The notes under the pieces were generated by a model. The model was not told the DNA's origin, made no database searches, and saw only the letters and a list, made by a program, of their open reading frames with translations. A stretch of 64,000 nt of DNA from Pezizomycotina sp. ARF18 (lineage: Eukaryota; Ascomycota): NCBI GenBank assembly GCA_002224055.1, contig AZLU01000039.1, positions 1 through 64,000 of the forward strand, written 5' to 3'. Shown in pieces: positions 11,835 through 24,326 of this stretch. Positions within the stretch are counted from its first letter, which is position 1. Every line of letters starts with the position of its first letter. The position numbers and the translations under genes were made by a program.

Positions 11835-14800
11835 AGGGCAATTGCAATGCAGAGAGCAATCCAATTAGAAAAAATCACGGGTTTTCTAATGTTGGAATTA
11901 GCTAAGACATTTGCGCTATGGTAGCTATTTTTTTTTCTTTCTTTCTTCTTCCTTTCTTATCTTTTGTATAATTGAAAATTCCCGTAATACTTTATAGTAA
12001 TTGAGGGCGGGAAAATGCAGATGAGAATTGCTGAACAGCTATCTCAGAGGGCTGACGCTGTCAGCTCTAGATCCAAGCAATAGACCACAACGATGTAATA
12101 AATATAAAAACGAATTGAATAGACGTATAACGGTCTTAGGCTGAAGGACTCGAAGAAAACGTCTAAAAAGAATTAAAATGTTGTTAAATATAAGACGGAA
12201 AAAAAAAAAAACCTGGGACAGCGGGGTCCTATGAACAGGGTTTCCCGTTTTTCTTCTTTGCCGTTCCCAGATCAACGGAATAATAATATATCAAAAAGAA
12301 AAATAGAAAGGTAAGAGAAGAGAAAGAAAGAAAGAATTGGCTGAAAAGCAACATTTTTCACGGGGGCCATTTCGTCTTATCAATTCGCTAGAAGTCCATA
12401 GCAAAAGCAGTGAAGCCATACAGTGCCAAAAAAATAGCTCAGATTTTTTCTTTTCTAGACTCAGATATTTCGCGATAAGCGGTACGTGTGTGGCGGGTAA
12501 CAGCGATCCGACGTCCGCATTCCGGCCTAGGATTTAACCTAGCAAAGCCAGCATTCTGTGCTGTTTCTTTTCCCTTGGCTTCCCTATTTTGGGCAAATTG
12601 CACAATATTTTCTTGCAAGGCTAGGTAGTAAGGGGGCGAAAGATGTCAAGGATTTGATAAGAATAGCAGCGTCGTGGTGGTTAGAGTGGAAGCCAGTAAG
12701 ATAAGACGCTGCAGTCATGTTTTTCTTTCCCTCTTAGTCTTTCTTTTTTGCACTGCTTATCTCTACAATTCTATTGTTTGGGAGTATCCGTGCTTCTGCA
12801 ATCCTGTCTATGAGTAGAGCTGATAATTGGTAGAGATGCTGATAGCTGAATGAAACTTTGTTTTTCCGCAGTGCCGGGAGAGACGGATATTGTATGAGAT
12901 AGCGGAATTGCTCAACTCTGAAGCACAAGTCTCTCATAGAGCGATAGAGCGCAGGCAATTGGGGGTTGTGCTTCCGAGTATCGGCGGGTGGCTACGAATT
13001 AGATAATAATACATCCTGAGTAATATAGGGCGCGCATTGCACCATTGAAATTTTTTGCTGTTCTCTGAGTATACGTATCAGGCTGCTACACTTACAGGCA
13101 AACAAAAAGCCGTTGAAAATTTTTTCAAACGCCCCCCGCCGAGAGGGCGCCCGGCCGCCGGGCTACTGCACAGGCAATCATAGCGTGGGAAACACATCTT
13201 TTTCTAAATATTTCTCTCCGTTTCCCTCAATTTTCTCGCCCTGGAAAAACACTTTGGTACTGTGCTATCTTTGTTCGGATGGGATGGCCCCAAAAGGGTA
13301 TGAGCTGGCAAAGATTATGCAAGTAGAATTTTTTTTTTTTTTTTTTTTTTAGGGAGAGGTGTGAGAAGTTTAGGACCCTTTTATTGGGGAGCTCGCTGTT
13401 AACCCTTGTCGTAGGCGCTTCGAGACAGAACTGCTTTAGATTGCATTCATATTTTTCCCTTAAAGGAGGAAAATAGGGAGAAAAGGGTTTTTAGTTCCGC
13501 TTGCTTTCGGCTCTGAATACTCGTCCAATTAGATCTTCAGAAGATTGCGAGATCGTTGCGCAATATTTTTGTTGGAAATTTTTCTTTGCTTCGCCCTATT
13601 TGTAAGTGTTTCGGATACATCGATTTTTCGCTTCGGACCGAGTTTCGCAGCTAGCCGATTCCTCACGCTCCTTGTACGACACGGCCGACGACAGATGAGC
13701 GATGGTGATACAACTTTCATGTTGAACAACAACTTTGTAACAACACTCAAGATCGATCATATTGAAAACGTCATGATGAGGTTCTGATAATTCTACTCCT
13801 CTTAATGTTATGTTATTTACTGTTAAGAAAGCGGGGTTTTCGCTATACCACAAACTCCAAGTTTCCATTGGGTAATCGCTTTCTCTCGCCTCAAGGTTTC
13901 CTTATCTCTCGTCAACGACGAATAACAAATATTAATGATAACGAAAATCCGTGGCGGTCGCAGATTGGCCCACACCATCCGACAAAACGTTATAGTAGTT
14001 AAATAAGGTTATATACGCTAGTCAATTCCTCTCTCTCCCTCACGTCAGGATGAAAGAGGAGAAAGACGAGTTTTTCTTTCTATTTTATTCCTTTGCCTTC
14101 GAAATTCGAATTAATACGAACTTTTTACTTGAGTGTAATGGGAAATCGGGGCGGACTATACCGAAACCAGCAAAGATCGAAAAAAAAAAAAAACGACGTT
14201 GCAGGATCAGGATGGAATATGAGGGGTAGTTATCTTAGTAAACGGAGTTTTATGGTGTGATCGAGAGCTTCAGTGGCAATCTTAGGGTAAAAGAATCGCA
14301 ATTCTGGACGAAGAATGTAGGGTGACACGAGCTTGGGTTTTATCGACTAGAATACTCGCCTTTTTAGGGAACCACAACACTAATGTTACACACGGGAGTC
14401 GCCAAGTGTACGACAGCATATACTTGGGGGGAAAGAAAAAAAAATGTATAAAATTCTTTAGATTATTTGACTTGACCTTCCAACTCATTTAGCTTTTCGG
14501 AAAATTCAAATCGCTTGGAAGAATACTGGGACCACAAAGTTTCGCTTCTCAACTATGGTAGGTTCTGATATATAGATTTTTCGATGCTTTATATAATCAA
14601 GTGTATGGACCTGGATGTCAAACCATCGCAGCGGATAAATCTCCTTAGTCGTGGCTCTTTTTTTAAAAAAAAAATAAAAATAAAAAAAAATCTCTTTTAG
14701 AGCTACAATTATTCCTCTTTCCTTCCCCAACGAGCTCGGTGTAGTTTTATTGGGAATATGTATTTTTTTGACATGATTTGAAGATGAATATTCTACGATA

Positions 14801-15240
14801 CACACTGCTATAAATATGATCTTTAACTTTCCTAAAGAAACAAAAAAAAAAAAAAAAAAGAGGGAACCGGATGACGCTGAGTGCGTATATCATTAAAGTA
14901 TTTGATCTCTCGAGTATGACCAAGACAGGAATATGCCTATAGCCCAAGCCTCCAGACCTTCATACTCTATAGTTCGCCCCTTAAGTTCCACTGAACCTAT
15001 ACGTACGAAGAACTTGAACACACATATTCTGAATTCCATACAGGGAGGACGATGACTTCTTCAACTGATCCAGATAACCGAGGTTGCACAGTCCGAAGCT
15101 GTGCTAAGGCGGAATACGGATTAACCACGGCAGCCGATAGTACGATGCTAATCCCCTCTTTCTAACCGAGCTTCATGCGACCGTCACGAAGCGCAAGGCC
15201 CCCAGTACACATAATACAATCCAAAGAATCCCTTTTTTTT
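11080..15240. other. Gene-free stretch
   Basis: About 4 kb without a supported gene. Open frames are below 110 codons and none shows a motif. A 35-nt poly(A) lies at about 11798-11833 and a 20-nt poly(T) at about 13330-13350; shorter A runs occur near 12200, 14180, 14660 and 14845. I saw no tRNA arms or terminal repeats. The segment at 15060-15190 is GC-richer and probably 3' flank of the small gene that follows. Confidence 0.55.
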
Positions 15241-15248
15241 AGTCCCTA

Positions 15249-15647
15249 CTACAAATCATCCTCACTAATATAATCAAACCCCTCCACCACAATATCCCCC
15301 GTCTCGACAAAATGGTTAACGATAACATTAATACCGAAGCGGCGGCACATCGCGCTCATCGCTCTCTTCTCCCTCACCGCCTTCGGCTTATCGATTTCTG
15401 GTCCAGTACCGTCAACGGCGTCAAAGTATGCGTATATAAGGTGGTCGAAGTCCGGCATTGCGAAGAGTTCTTCGGCGAGCTCTGGGGGTGCGGTGTGGAC
15501 GAATTTGGCGAGGGATAGGATGTCGGAGAAGGACGAGGGGATCGATAGGCGGCGCTTGGAAGCTGCGAGGCGCTTGAGGTTTGCTTCGCGCTGGCGGTCG
15601 TGTTTCCCTGCGGCGGCGGCGATGGCTTTGAGGGAGTGCGAGCTCAT
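15249..15647 (-). CDS. Hypothetical small protein
   Basis: An uninterrupted 132-residue frame from the ATG at 15647, which begins MSSHSLKAIAAAAGKHDRQR. An upstream in-frame ATG at 15698 would add MKKKKNLGN..., which comes from a poly(T) tract and is probably leader, so I prefer the inner start. The N-terminal part is basic (REANLKRLAASKRRLS), the middle hydrophobic-acidic (PELAEELFAMPDFDHLIYAY), and it ends VVEGFDYISEDDL. No signal peptide, membrane span or metal-binding motif is visible. It is one of the few frames in the window without any shift. I do not recognise the family; a soluble cytosolic or nuclear protein is the most one can infer. Confidence 0.6.
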   Translation of the reverse strand: MSSHSLKAIAAAAGKHDRQREANLKRLAASKRRLSIPSSFSDILSLAKFVHTAPPELAEELFAMPDFDHLIYAYFDAVDGTGPEIDKPKAVREKRAMSAMCRRFGINVIVNHFVETGDIVVEGFDYISEDDL

Positions 15648-15699
15648 ATTAGGAGGTTTCTCGGGGAATATGTTCCCTAGATTTTTTTTTTTTTTCAAG

Positions 15700-16900
15700 G
15701 CCTCCTAAATGTATACTGGGTTGGGACTCGAGCCATGTTGAGCACTGGGGCTAATATGGAGGACGAAAGCTGTTTGTCTTCGACGACTATATCATTGCTA
15801 CGAACGAAATCGAAACAACGGTATCGTAAGAAATTATCTCAATGGCACAAAACTTCCTGCGATATGAGATATCGAATTCCTGGTAACACATACGACACGA
15901 CACAATTTTTTGTTGTAACGGTAAGCTTTCTAAAAAAAGGTGTTTAAAAAAAAAAGGCAATTGGGTTTTGCGCAACGGAAGTCAATTAGTATTGCGCTTT
16001 TGTGGCATGCAACTTTTCGTTTTAAGCTTATTTATACTCCCGGACCATGAACAACTTAAAATATTTCGGACATAGCCGCCCCGGGTGATACGCGCCGGCC
16101 CGCGTTTGAATAAGGTTCCCGGACCGGAAACTCTATTTTTCAAGCTGAGGCTGTTCATGCATGGGGTTCCGTGTAGTTCGAGGCGCAACCAAATGTCCAA
16201 GTTCTCGCGTCTAAAATCTTACCCACAAAAAAAGCTTATTCTAATATCGAACCCAAAAATCCACAGATCCTTGTAATACTTACTGCTTGTTCTGTACCCA
16301 GACAGAGACTTGCGACCTATCCTCCGCAGGGCCTGGGTTGAAAACAAAAAAAAAAGAAATCGCTAGGCCTTGAACCTCTCCTCCCTTCCATAATAGCTTT
16401 CGGGATACCTGGTACCATAGATGAACTTGCATATATTCATGCTATGCATATTCGACTTTAAGGGGAGAGTACTTAATACTTAAGTAATTTATCTCAAAGG
16501 CCGGATACAGTAGATATGGGTCTACCTGGGTTGTGACGTTACTAGGCACTAAGTTTCCTTCTTTTCTCGCCCATCCTGTACAGCCAGCATTTCATTTCGT
16601 ACACTCGTTTGGCGACCCTGTGTTTGACTGTGCATAAAAACGAGCGAACATGTGATTATACTTTGAGGGACGGGTGGTGACAGTAGACAGTTTCTAGCAT
16701 ATCTTCCTTTACCGCCTATACGTGTTTTTGTATTTGCTATATCTATACATTGAAAAGAAAGGGAGAAAAATGACATATAGCCATTGAATAGTTATCAACG
16801 ACTCAAAGTCGCCAAGTAGCTATCGAAGACGCCTTAAGAGCAGGAATGCTGGTGGGGATTGCAGTGGCATTTTGGTAATAAGGGTCCTTGTAAGGTCATG
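15700..16900. other. Gene-free stretch
   Basis: No supported gene. A B-box-like string followed by a poly(T) on the minus strand near 16340-16370 was examined for a tRNA, but no matching acceptor or D arm is present. The rest shows short frames only. Confidence 0.5.
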
Positions 16901-16902
16901 AG

Positions 16903-18880
16903 CTAGGAGATGTGGGGGAAATAGACCAACCATGAAGCAAGTACATAGGCTGAAGCAGGCAGGTGCCCAAGGCTTATAAAGCATTCCGCTATCAAGAAGC
17001 CTCTCACGAAAACGTCGATGAGAAGGCCGCCCGCATTGGATAATTTTATCGCTATCCATGTCTGGATTGCCAAAAGGTAGAGCATAAATCTCCAAAGCCT
17101 GTACCAAGCTGAAGCGTTCTCGATGAGCTCTCCCTTCTCTCCAAAGAAACGCTCCGCACGATACAACTTTTTATCCTTGATACCTTGCAAAAGCTAGCGC
17201 CATATATCCCACCCTAGTTCCCAATTGCGATGTAGAAACACGTTATGTACCACAAGTACCTTTCTGTGTCCGTCAAGAAGGGAGCGTTCCAAGCCAGCAC
17301 ATGCGCGCCACCGTAGCACATGCTTATTAAGCGCTCGCTGAAAACCGACCTCCCATTACGGCCACTGCGAGCGAAGAACAAAGACATGTTCTGGACCCTG
17401 TTCACAAGGCCTATCTGGCCTTGAACGCACTCTATCCCCCTTTTTCATTAAAAACATCTTGTCGCAGCAGCTCAACATAACAGCCAAGCTCGGCTCTTAT
17501 AAGGTATTTACGGATCGCCGTGGCTGCTAGGCGCAACCGATGTAGTTCGGCAGCCCCAACTACGAAAGAACCCGGGTCTGGCACCCGCATTTTGGCGTCG
17601 CACTTTTAATTTTGAGTTCCTCGGGATTAATCTTAAAGCGGCATACGATCTTGGATTGATCGTTGACACGACCGAATTCTCCGTCCCACTCAAAGAGCCC
17701 AGAGGTCTCTACCGTCAAGTCAGGCACGAAGCAGGGAAATTGTAACCCCTAAGGCCAATATGCAGCTTCTCTGGGTCCTCGGAGCAGGAGCAAGGGTTAG
17801 CTTCTTTAAGCGGTAGGAAGTCTCCACTCCTACCCACGGTCATCATCAAAGCATAAATTCCTTCCGCACAGCCCGGAGGAAGTATCGTCGGTTCTCTGAT
17901 GTCGAGAGGTTTCTCCCACCAGAGGGCATACGTTACCAACGCGCATATCGCGTGTACGCAAGTATTTAATTCTAAAAGGGTACTAGGCAACCCTTGCGCA
18001 ATCCGTACGAAGCACTGGATGCAGAACCACGGGGCCTCCACACAGGCCTAGGTAATGAACTTTACGGCGGCGCTCGCCTTACTCTTATCTTCGATATCTT
18101 CCGGGTTAAATTTGGAAAAATATCCATCCCGGGTTTAAAGTCGAGAGGCATTTCAATGCCCTCTCTGGTCAGCGTCACGCGGTCGATCCCGAATAGATCT
18201 CCTCCCTTCTCGGCTTCTACAACAAATCCTCCCATGCGAGCGTAGTGACTATGAACCATGGACCACTCGCGGGGGGGGCCGACGAAAAGATGCGCTCCGC
18301 CTTGCCTGTATTATTCTAAGATTTCTTTTCGTGAGTTTGGGGTTTGCGTCAATTGGTCAATGTTTGACAGCCGGTATATTTATTTGCTGAGTGTCTTGAA
18401 CCAGCGAACTTGATACGTACCTCACTGTCCCACATTTTTCTTCTTCCACCTTCTCAAGAGATTCAATCCTATATTTCTTCCCTAGAAATGGAATTCTTTG
18501 AGCCCATGGCACTGGTGGTTCATTTATTCCAAATCTATTTTCCATCGCTTTGGTAAAGTTGCGGGCTTCCGCGTATTGGGAGAAAGCAGTCGCAGCGCCT
18601 GCCCAGCAAATCAGTTATAAAAACTCCCTTAGTGACTAAAGAATGGAATAATAATTCTCACAGCTTCTGGATAAACCAAAGACCCCACAAGCCAGCGAAA
18701 TCTCCTCCATTGGTGCTCCACGCCGGGATGCTTCCCCGGAATATTCAGATGAACTGCAGTCCATGAGCAGATAAATAATGTCGTTAAAGGACTTGATAAG
18801 ATACCATAGTTGCCTCGATAAATGGGTTCGGCTGTCCACCCTTGGTAGTGTTCAGTTCTGTTTCCGAAGAGAGTAAACAT
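16903..18880 (-). pseudogene. Multi-pass fungal membrane protein, copy A (decayed)
   Basis: Homologous pieces lie in the right order on the minus strand, in changing frames. The N-terminal piece starts MFTLFGNRTEHYQGW at 18880 with LTTLFICSWTAVHLNIP. Next come MVHSHYARMGGFVVEAE (18259), FVRIAQGLPSTLLELNT and ALWWEKPLDIREPT (18041-17850), then hydrophobic helices (WRFMLYLLAIQTWIAIK), ending LASWLVYFPHIS at 16903. These motifs belong to a large fungal integral-membrane family of unknown function with about 7-9 predicted helices. Many frame breaks over 2 kb and weak conservation of the middle part suggest real decay, although sequencing shifts may add to it. Copy B, 3 kb away in the same orientation, shares the motifs and the same C-terminal YFPHI ending, so the pair is a tandem duplication. 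Confidence 0.65.
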
Positions 18881-18889
18881 CGTAAATTT

Positions 18890-21640
18890 GTGCTAATATA
18901 TATATATAGTTATAACAATGAAAGTGCTCTTCACCAAAATGGCCCAGGAAACCATGAACTTACCAGAATATGGAAGCTTCTGGTATTTATACATGGCTAA
19001 GGATATCCGGCTGTAGTAAAAACGTGAAGAATAAGGCTTTCTCATAACGAGCGTAGTATCTGCTGGCGCACGTACTCTATGAACTCTCCACATTTTTCTT
19101 ATTATTAAAGCGCTTAGCCTGACATCTCTTCAACATCTTCATTCTCTTGTAGCGCGTTATTTAAGGTTTGAAGGTTTCAAGCGTCTAATTAGCGCTTGAG
19201 AGGGTATTTATGTCTAGCGGCGAGGCTGAGGTACCCGCGCGGCTGAAATCTTCACGACCATATAACTGCAATTAATATCTTAGAAACACGGTCACGCACC
19301 CCTGCAAAAGAAGTAGAGACATGGCCGATCTCCTATTGGCAAAACAGATCCCTTACATGGAGAGTTACTGTCATCGTAATGTGCGAATTATCGATTCAAT
19401 ACAAGCTGCACGATGAATATGCAGGAACTGAACCCAGGGCGCTTAATTGCCCACTAGATTAGTAGTCTAGGTAGCTAGATTCGCTTTATGTGGTTGTTAA
19501 AGTCGTGTAAAGTTCGACAGCAAGCTTTTCCAATCTGCTGCCCTAGAATTTCCACATGAGGGTCAGAACACGGGTTGGGGGAGTAAACACTAGTGCTATT
19601 CACGCTTCTAAAAATATCTATTAAACAGACATCGTTCCGAGCGTTTTAGTGCTTTTCAAATTCCAAATTTGATCGATTGATCAAGTGAGTGGCCACTAAC
19701 TTCACCCAGTTATACGCACGAATATTTTTATAAACACAAAATATGCGAAACGATATCGAAGCCGTCTTCATTAAACACCAACAAGGTACGCCTATCCGCA
19801 CCCAGAAACATCCCGAAGGACGTCAACCAGCCCGATCAAAACACGCTACTACTTGCCTATCAATGCGGTTCTGCTTTCCAAGATCCGCTCGTGCATTACC
19901 CCTCTTCCACGGAGAATTTACTTTATCGCCTCTTTTTCCGCGGGAATCTGGGCAGTATCTTGGGAGGGGCTGAAGTATTTAGCGTAGAGTTTAAATTTAA
20001 TTACCGGCAGCTTTGCTGCGTTTATGGATGCACGACGACATCAGACCAAGGATCTTATGGGCCAATTAAAGGTACCTTCTAAAGCTTCGATGGGTTCTGC
20101 GGCGGCTTTGTAATTAAAAGTCAGAAAGTTTTAGCGAGAAAAACCGAGGTGAAGCTTCTTCGTTTACAAGCATCGGGGAGATCTTATCAAAACTTGACGT
20201 GCTGTTCTGATGGAATTATAGGTAGCTTAGAGTTTGCCGAATGTGAACTGTCTCCGCAGCTCTTTTCTCCGAAAGTGGGTATATGTAATACTCCACGAAC
20301 GTGGTGGGTGATTGCATGCTTTTGTTTTACATAGCCATCGGGATGTCTAAACTGAAAGATCGATATTGGAGGGCTTTCTTGGAGCAATTGTGAGGGTTTA
20401 CCAAAAAAAACTTGAGAGAGGAGATTCAAGGCCCCTTTACACTACACTTCAGAGGAAGCATAAGTGCCTTACACGTAGCTCCTAACAGATAAACATTAGT
20501 GATTTTGACTGTCGACGTGGAAAAACCTTTCTTTTGCTGCTTAATTTTATATTCGAAGCCCCAATCTACGGTTCGGGAATGTACTGTCTTGTCGAAGACA
20601 CCGGCTAGAGACGATAGGAACGTTGAGGATAACAATGTGAGCTGTCTCAACAAGCCATCGTCGTCGATACATCCACCGTCGAATCTGTACGAGTTTTGTC
20701 TGTAACGGTTCGTTGTGTATACAGTATCTATCCTTAATTCTATCAGATATAAATTATATAGATAGTTATTATAGTTATTTTAATTATTAACGTTAGCGCG
20801 TTAATTTTTTTATATAATCTAACTTAGCATTATTATGTTCCCAATTTTTCTACTTTTATGGTATAGTTTTCTAAATACCCCTTCATGCATCATCGTCGCC
20901 ATAATATACATCGAACATTACACTAGTCATTAGAGTCCATAACGCACTGGATTTGTAGAGGAGAGAGAAAATTAAAGAGAGGGCTTGAAGCTATCTTTTC
21001 TATACTCCTCTCAAGCTGGCAACCAATGGGTCACAGTGAGAACACGCTATGTAAACAGCGAATCCTAGATTGATATACTTATTACCGATTATATGTATCC
21101 ATCTTCTTAGCTGGGTTTTAGGCCCAATGAAAGATTGGAAAGAGAGAAAATAATAGAAAGAATGAAAGGCGGTTTGGATAGTGCCACGCGTGTAGTCATG
21201 TCGCTCCAGTGGGGAAGAAAGGATTGTTGAAGTCAGTGCCAAGCATTTAACCTACAAACTGCACAATAAGGAGCTCTTAGCTATATCTTTTACATACTCC
21301 CCCCCCCCTCCCCCTCTCTTTTTCTTTGTTTTCTTTCTTAATAAAAAAAAATGAAATACAATAAAATAAAACACAGACTTAGATCTATAGAAGTGGGAGT
21401 GATTCTAGAGTTCAAAATTAGGTAGTAGTATAAGAGGAAAGTAAACATGGTTGAACAGAATCATCTGAGTTAGGGGATGGTAATATTTTTATAAAATATA
21501 TGAACCGCGACCTATCCTATTTATAGCCAAATCTAAAGGTTCAAAGTAATCAGCACGCAAAAAAAAAAAAAATGGCATGAATGTAACGAATTAAAGCTTA
21601 GATTTTAACCAAAGTTTCTAACTGAATAGTAGCACATGTC
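18890..21640. other. Gene-free spacer between the two membrane-protein copies
   Basis: No supported gene. A short TA run lies at about 18896-18908. A C-rich to CT-rich run (about 21298-21320) and an A run near 21343 lie just 3' of copy B. A B-box-like string with weak tRNA character on the minus strand near 19425-19440 lacks matching arms. Spacer length is about 2.8 kb. Confidence 0.5.
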
Positions 21641-21645
21641 CGCGG

Positions 21646-23547
21646 TTACGCTATGTGCGGAAAATAGACCGACAGTGAAGGAACCCATAGGCTGAAGCTG
21701 GTAAATCCCTAAGGTTTATAAAACACTCCACCACTAGGAAAACCCTCGAAAAAAAGTAAAAGAGAACACAACACGATGTGGAAAAAAGTAGGCAAAGCAT
21801 GTAAATACAATAAATTTCATGTTTCGGTGGCAAAAGGTACACTAACATCATCTCGAAAGGAGAAGGTATCAAAGCGAGAAGCGCCATAGGCAGACCTATT
21901 GCGGCAACAGCACTGCTCGATATTCGCCACAGCAAGCTCTGCGTACTCGTCGAAAGCGGTGCATTCCACGCTGCGAGATGGATACCTCCATATATAAGGC
22001 TCGCTACCGCCACGCCAATACCAATGCGTGTGCCCGAGATCCTCATGTCTCCACCGTTCTCTATTAGTCTAAGAGGCTTATTTTTAACCCGGAGAACGAG
22101 TCTATTGGCCATCAGGGGCTGGCACCAATAGGGAATACGGGGTCGTTCCGAATCACCGCATTGATCCATTCCAACACGAGAAAGTAGATCGGGGTCCCCA
22201 AGATACTTTTGTATTGCCGTGGCGGCGAAATCCAGTCGCCTTATATGTGAAGGTGGGATCTTTATGTCTATTGGGTAGGAGCGGCGGCCTCCGTAAAGCT
22301 TCATGGTAAATCCACATATGACGACTTCCTTCTTTTCATCATTGGAATTCTGGTACAAAACCCAGTCGGTTCATAGGCCGGTGGAGATAGCCTTGAGACT
22401 TCAAGAGCAGATTCAGCGCCAGGTACAGGAATGTGGTACATTTGAAGCTTAAGCCCTCGACGCTTTAAGCCAGTCCCATCCAAAATGATCGGGATCGTTG
22501 CTCCCAGTTCGCTCGTGATAGCAAGAAGACTAGACAGTTCCCTTGCGTGATGTGCATGAATTATTGTTGGCTCCCGAATATCCAGCGGTTTATGCCACCA
22601 GAGCACATACATAAGTAATGCACAAACCGCATGGACAAATGTGTTCAGCTCTAAGATGCTGATAGTCAACCCTTGGGCTAGTCGCAAGACGCACTGCAAG
22701 CAAAACCATGCCGCCTGAAAACAAGTAATAGTTTTAACTAAAACACTTGCTTTACTTTTATCCTCAATCTCTTGTCGTCTAATATTTGGCAATAAGTCCA
22801 TAGTGGGTTCGAGTTCGAGTAGCATTCGAATGTCTTCCCCAGTCAGCGATAGGCGCTTGATTCCCTCAGGAAATATATCGTTGCCTTCGCTGCCAGCTTC
22901 GATCACAAAGCCGCCCATGAGAGCATAGTGGCTATGTACCATAGACCAGGACCGTACGGGAGCTGTAGAACTTTTACGCCCTAGACTCTCATTATTCTTA
23001 ATTTTGGGCAGGGTTTAGATTAGCAACGACTGGGTTTAAGATGAAAATACCACACATTCTAAATATGATGTCTCGGAAACTCTCAAATATAAAACCCACC
23101 TCAACATCCGCTCCTTCTTTCATTTCTTTTTTGCTCTGAAATATCTCTTAAAAAAGGGTATTCTTTGTATAAGTTTAACCGGTGGTTTGGAGAGCCCGAA
23201 TCGATCCCTCATTTCCTTATTAAGCTTCTCGCACACTTATACTGAAAGTACGCGGTCCAAACTACCTAGACATGCATTTAGTGTTAGTGATAGATAGGAA
23301 CCCCCAAAAGTTAAGTAAAGGAAAGTTACAATTTCTGGTGCGAACATGGCCATCAATAACCAGCCAATCTTCCTTATGTATGGTTTTATACCCGCATCTT
23401 TCTCGGGATATTAAGATGAACAGCAGTCCATACGCAGAGGAATAATGTCGTTACGGATGTAGACAAGATACTGAAAGTACCTCGGAAGGATGGGCCTGTC
23501 TGCCATCCTATGCCGTGGTCCGTTTTATTACCAAAGGGAGCAAACAT
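21646..23547 (-). pseudogene. Multi-pass fungal membrane protein, copy B (mostly preserved)
   Basis: It starts MFAPFGNKTDHGIGWQTG at 23547 and continues FSILSTSVTTLFLCVWTAVH. After a gap that probably contains introns (about 23400-22950), a long frame from 22942 holds MVHSHYALMGGFVIEAG, LTGEDIRMLLELEP, QAAWFCLQCVLRLAQGL, LELNTFVHAVCALL and LWWHKPLDIREPT. After one frame change near 22360 it continues with DEKKEVVICGFTMKLYGG and at least three more hydrophobic helices. The original end is VYFPHIA at 21646. This copy is much better conserved than copy A, and its few breaks could be consensus errors, so it may be a working gene. Function of the family is unknown; location in a cellular membrane is inferred from the helices. 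Confidence 0.65.
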
Positions 23548-23549
23548 GC

Positions 23550-24326
23550 TTGACTAGGAATTTTTAATGTAGAACCCTTCTGTTCTCAACTTAAAAATTC
23601 TAAAAAAAAATGAATAAAAGGAAAAATAAGATTAATATATGAAAATGACGGATGAACAGGTCTTTCTTTACAGAATTAAATACTATAAATTTGCTCAAAA
23701 GCTATCGACTTTCTTAGAATATGGGGCTTTCAGCAATTTAATACTGGTAAAGTTTGTCGAGCGTAACAAACACGCAAAGAACGGCTTTCTCATGCTCTTC
23801 TACAGAACTCATTGGTGTATATTCGGCTATTTTATTAGCACGAAATATCTTATTACCAGAGCGCTTAGCCTAACAGGTCTATCCATTTGCAGCGCGGTAT
23901 GCGAAGTCCCCATCAAATCAGGAATCGCCAGTGTTTGTGTTTGACGACGATCATAACAAGGCTGAACTGTTTATTTTGGCAACCTCAAAAATCACAATCG
24001 ATTCCGTTAGGTAGCGCGCGCAAGGAGCTGTAAGTAAATATACAAAAGTGACCCTATAAGTTGCTACTGCTTGAGAAGGCTCTCGTGCCTCTACACTGTG
24101 TAACCGGAGCTATGATACTGTGATATCTCTATAGAAGCAAAATTAATAGTATAGTAGCCAACAAACATTAGAATGAGAATTAAACCGCTAAAGGAGTGAT
24201 AAAAGATAAAATGATCTGATCTGAAACTTGCAAATTCATGATGAATATTATTAGGTTGAGTGGAGTTTGGTTCACTTCCATCATACTTCTCATTCTTCCA
24301 TGGTCCACTGAAGAGAAGTATCCGTG
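23550..24326. other. Intergenic stretch
   Basis: A 101-codon plus-strand frame at 23639-23944 has no motif and lies in the upstream region of membrane-protein copy B, so I do not call it. Nothing else is visible before the 3' end of the transcription-factor gene. Confidence 0.5.

Noticed and set aside
16330-16400. GGTTCAAGGCC followed by poly(T) on the minus strand
   Set aside because: B-box-like string only; no D arm, anticodon arm or acceptor partner upstream.
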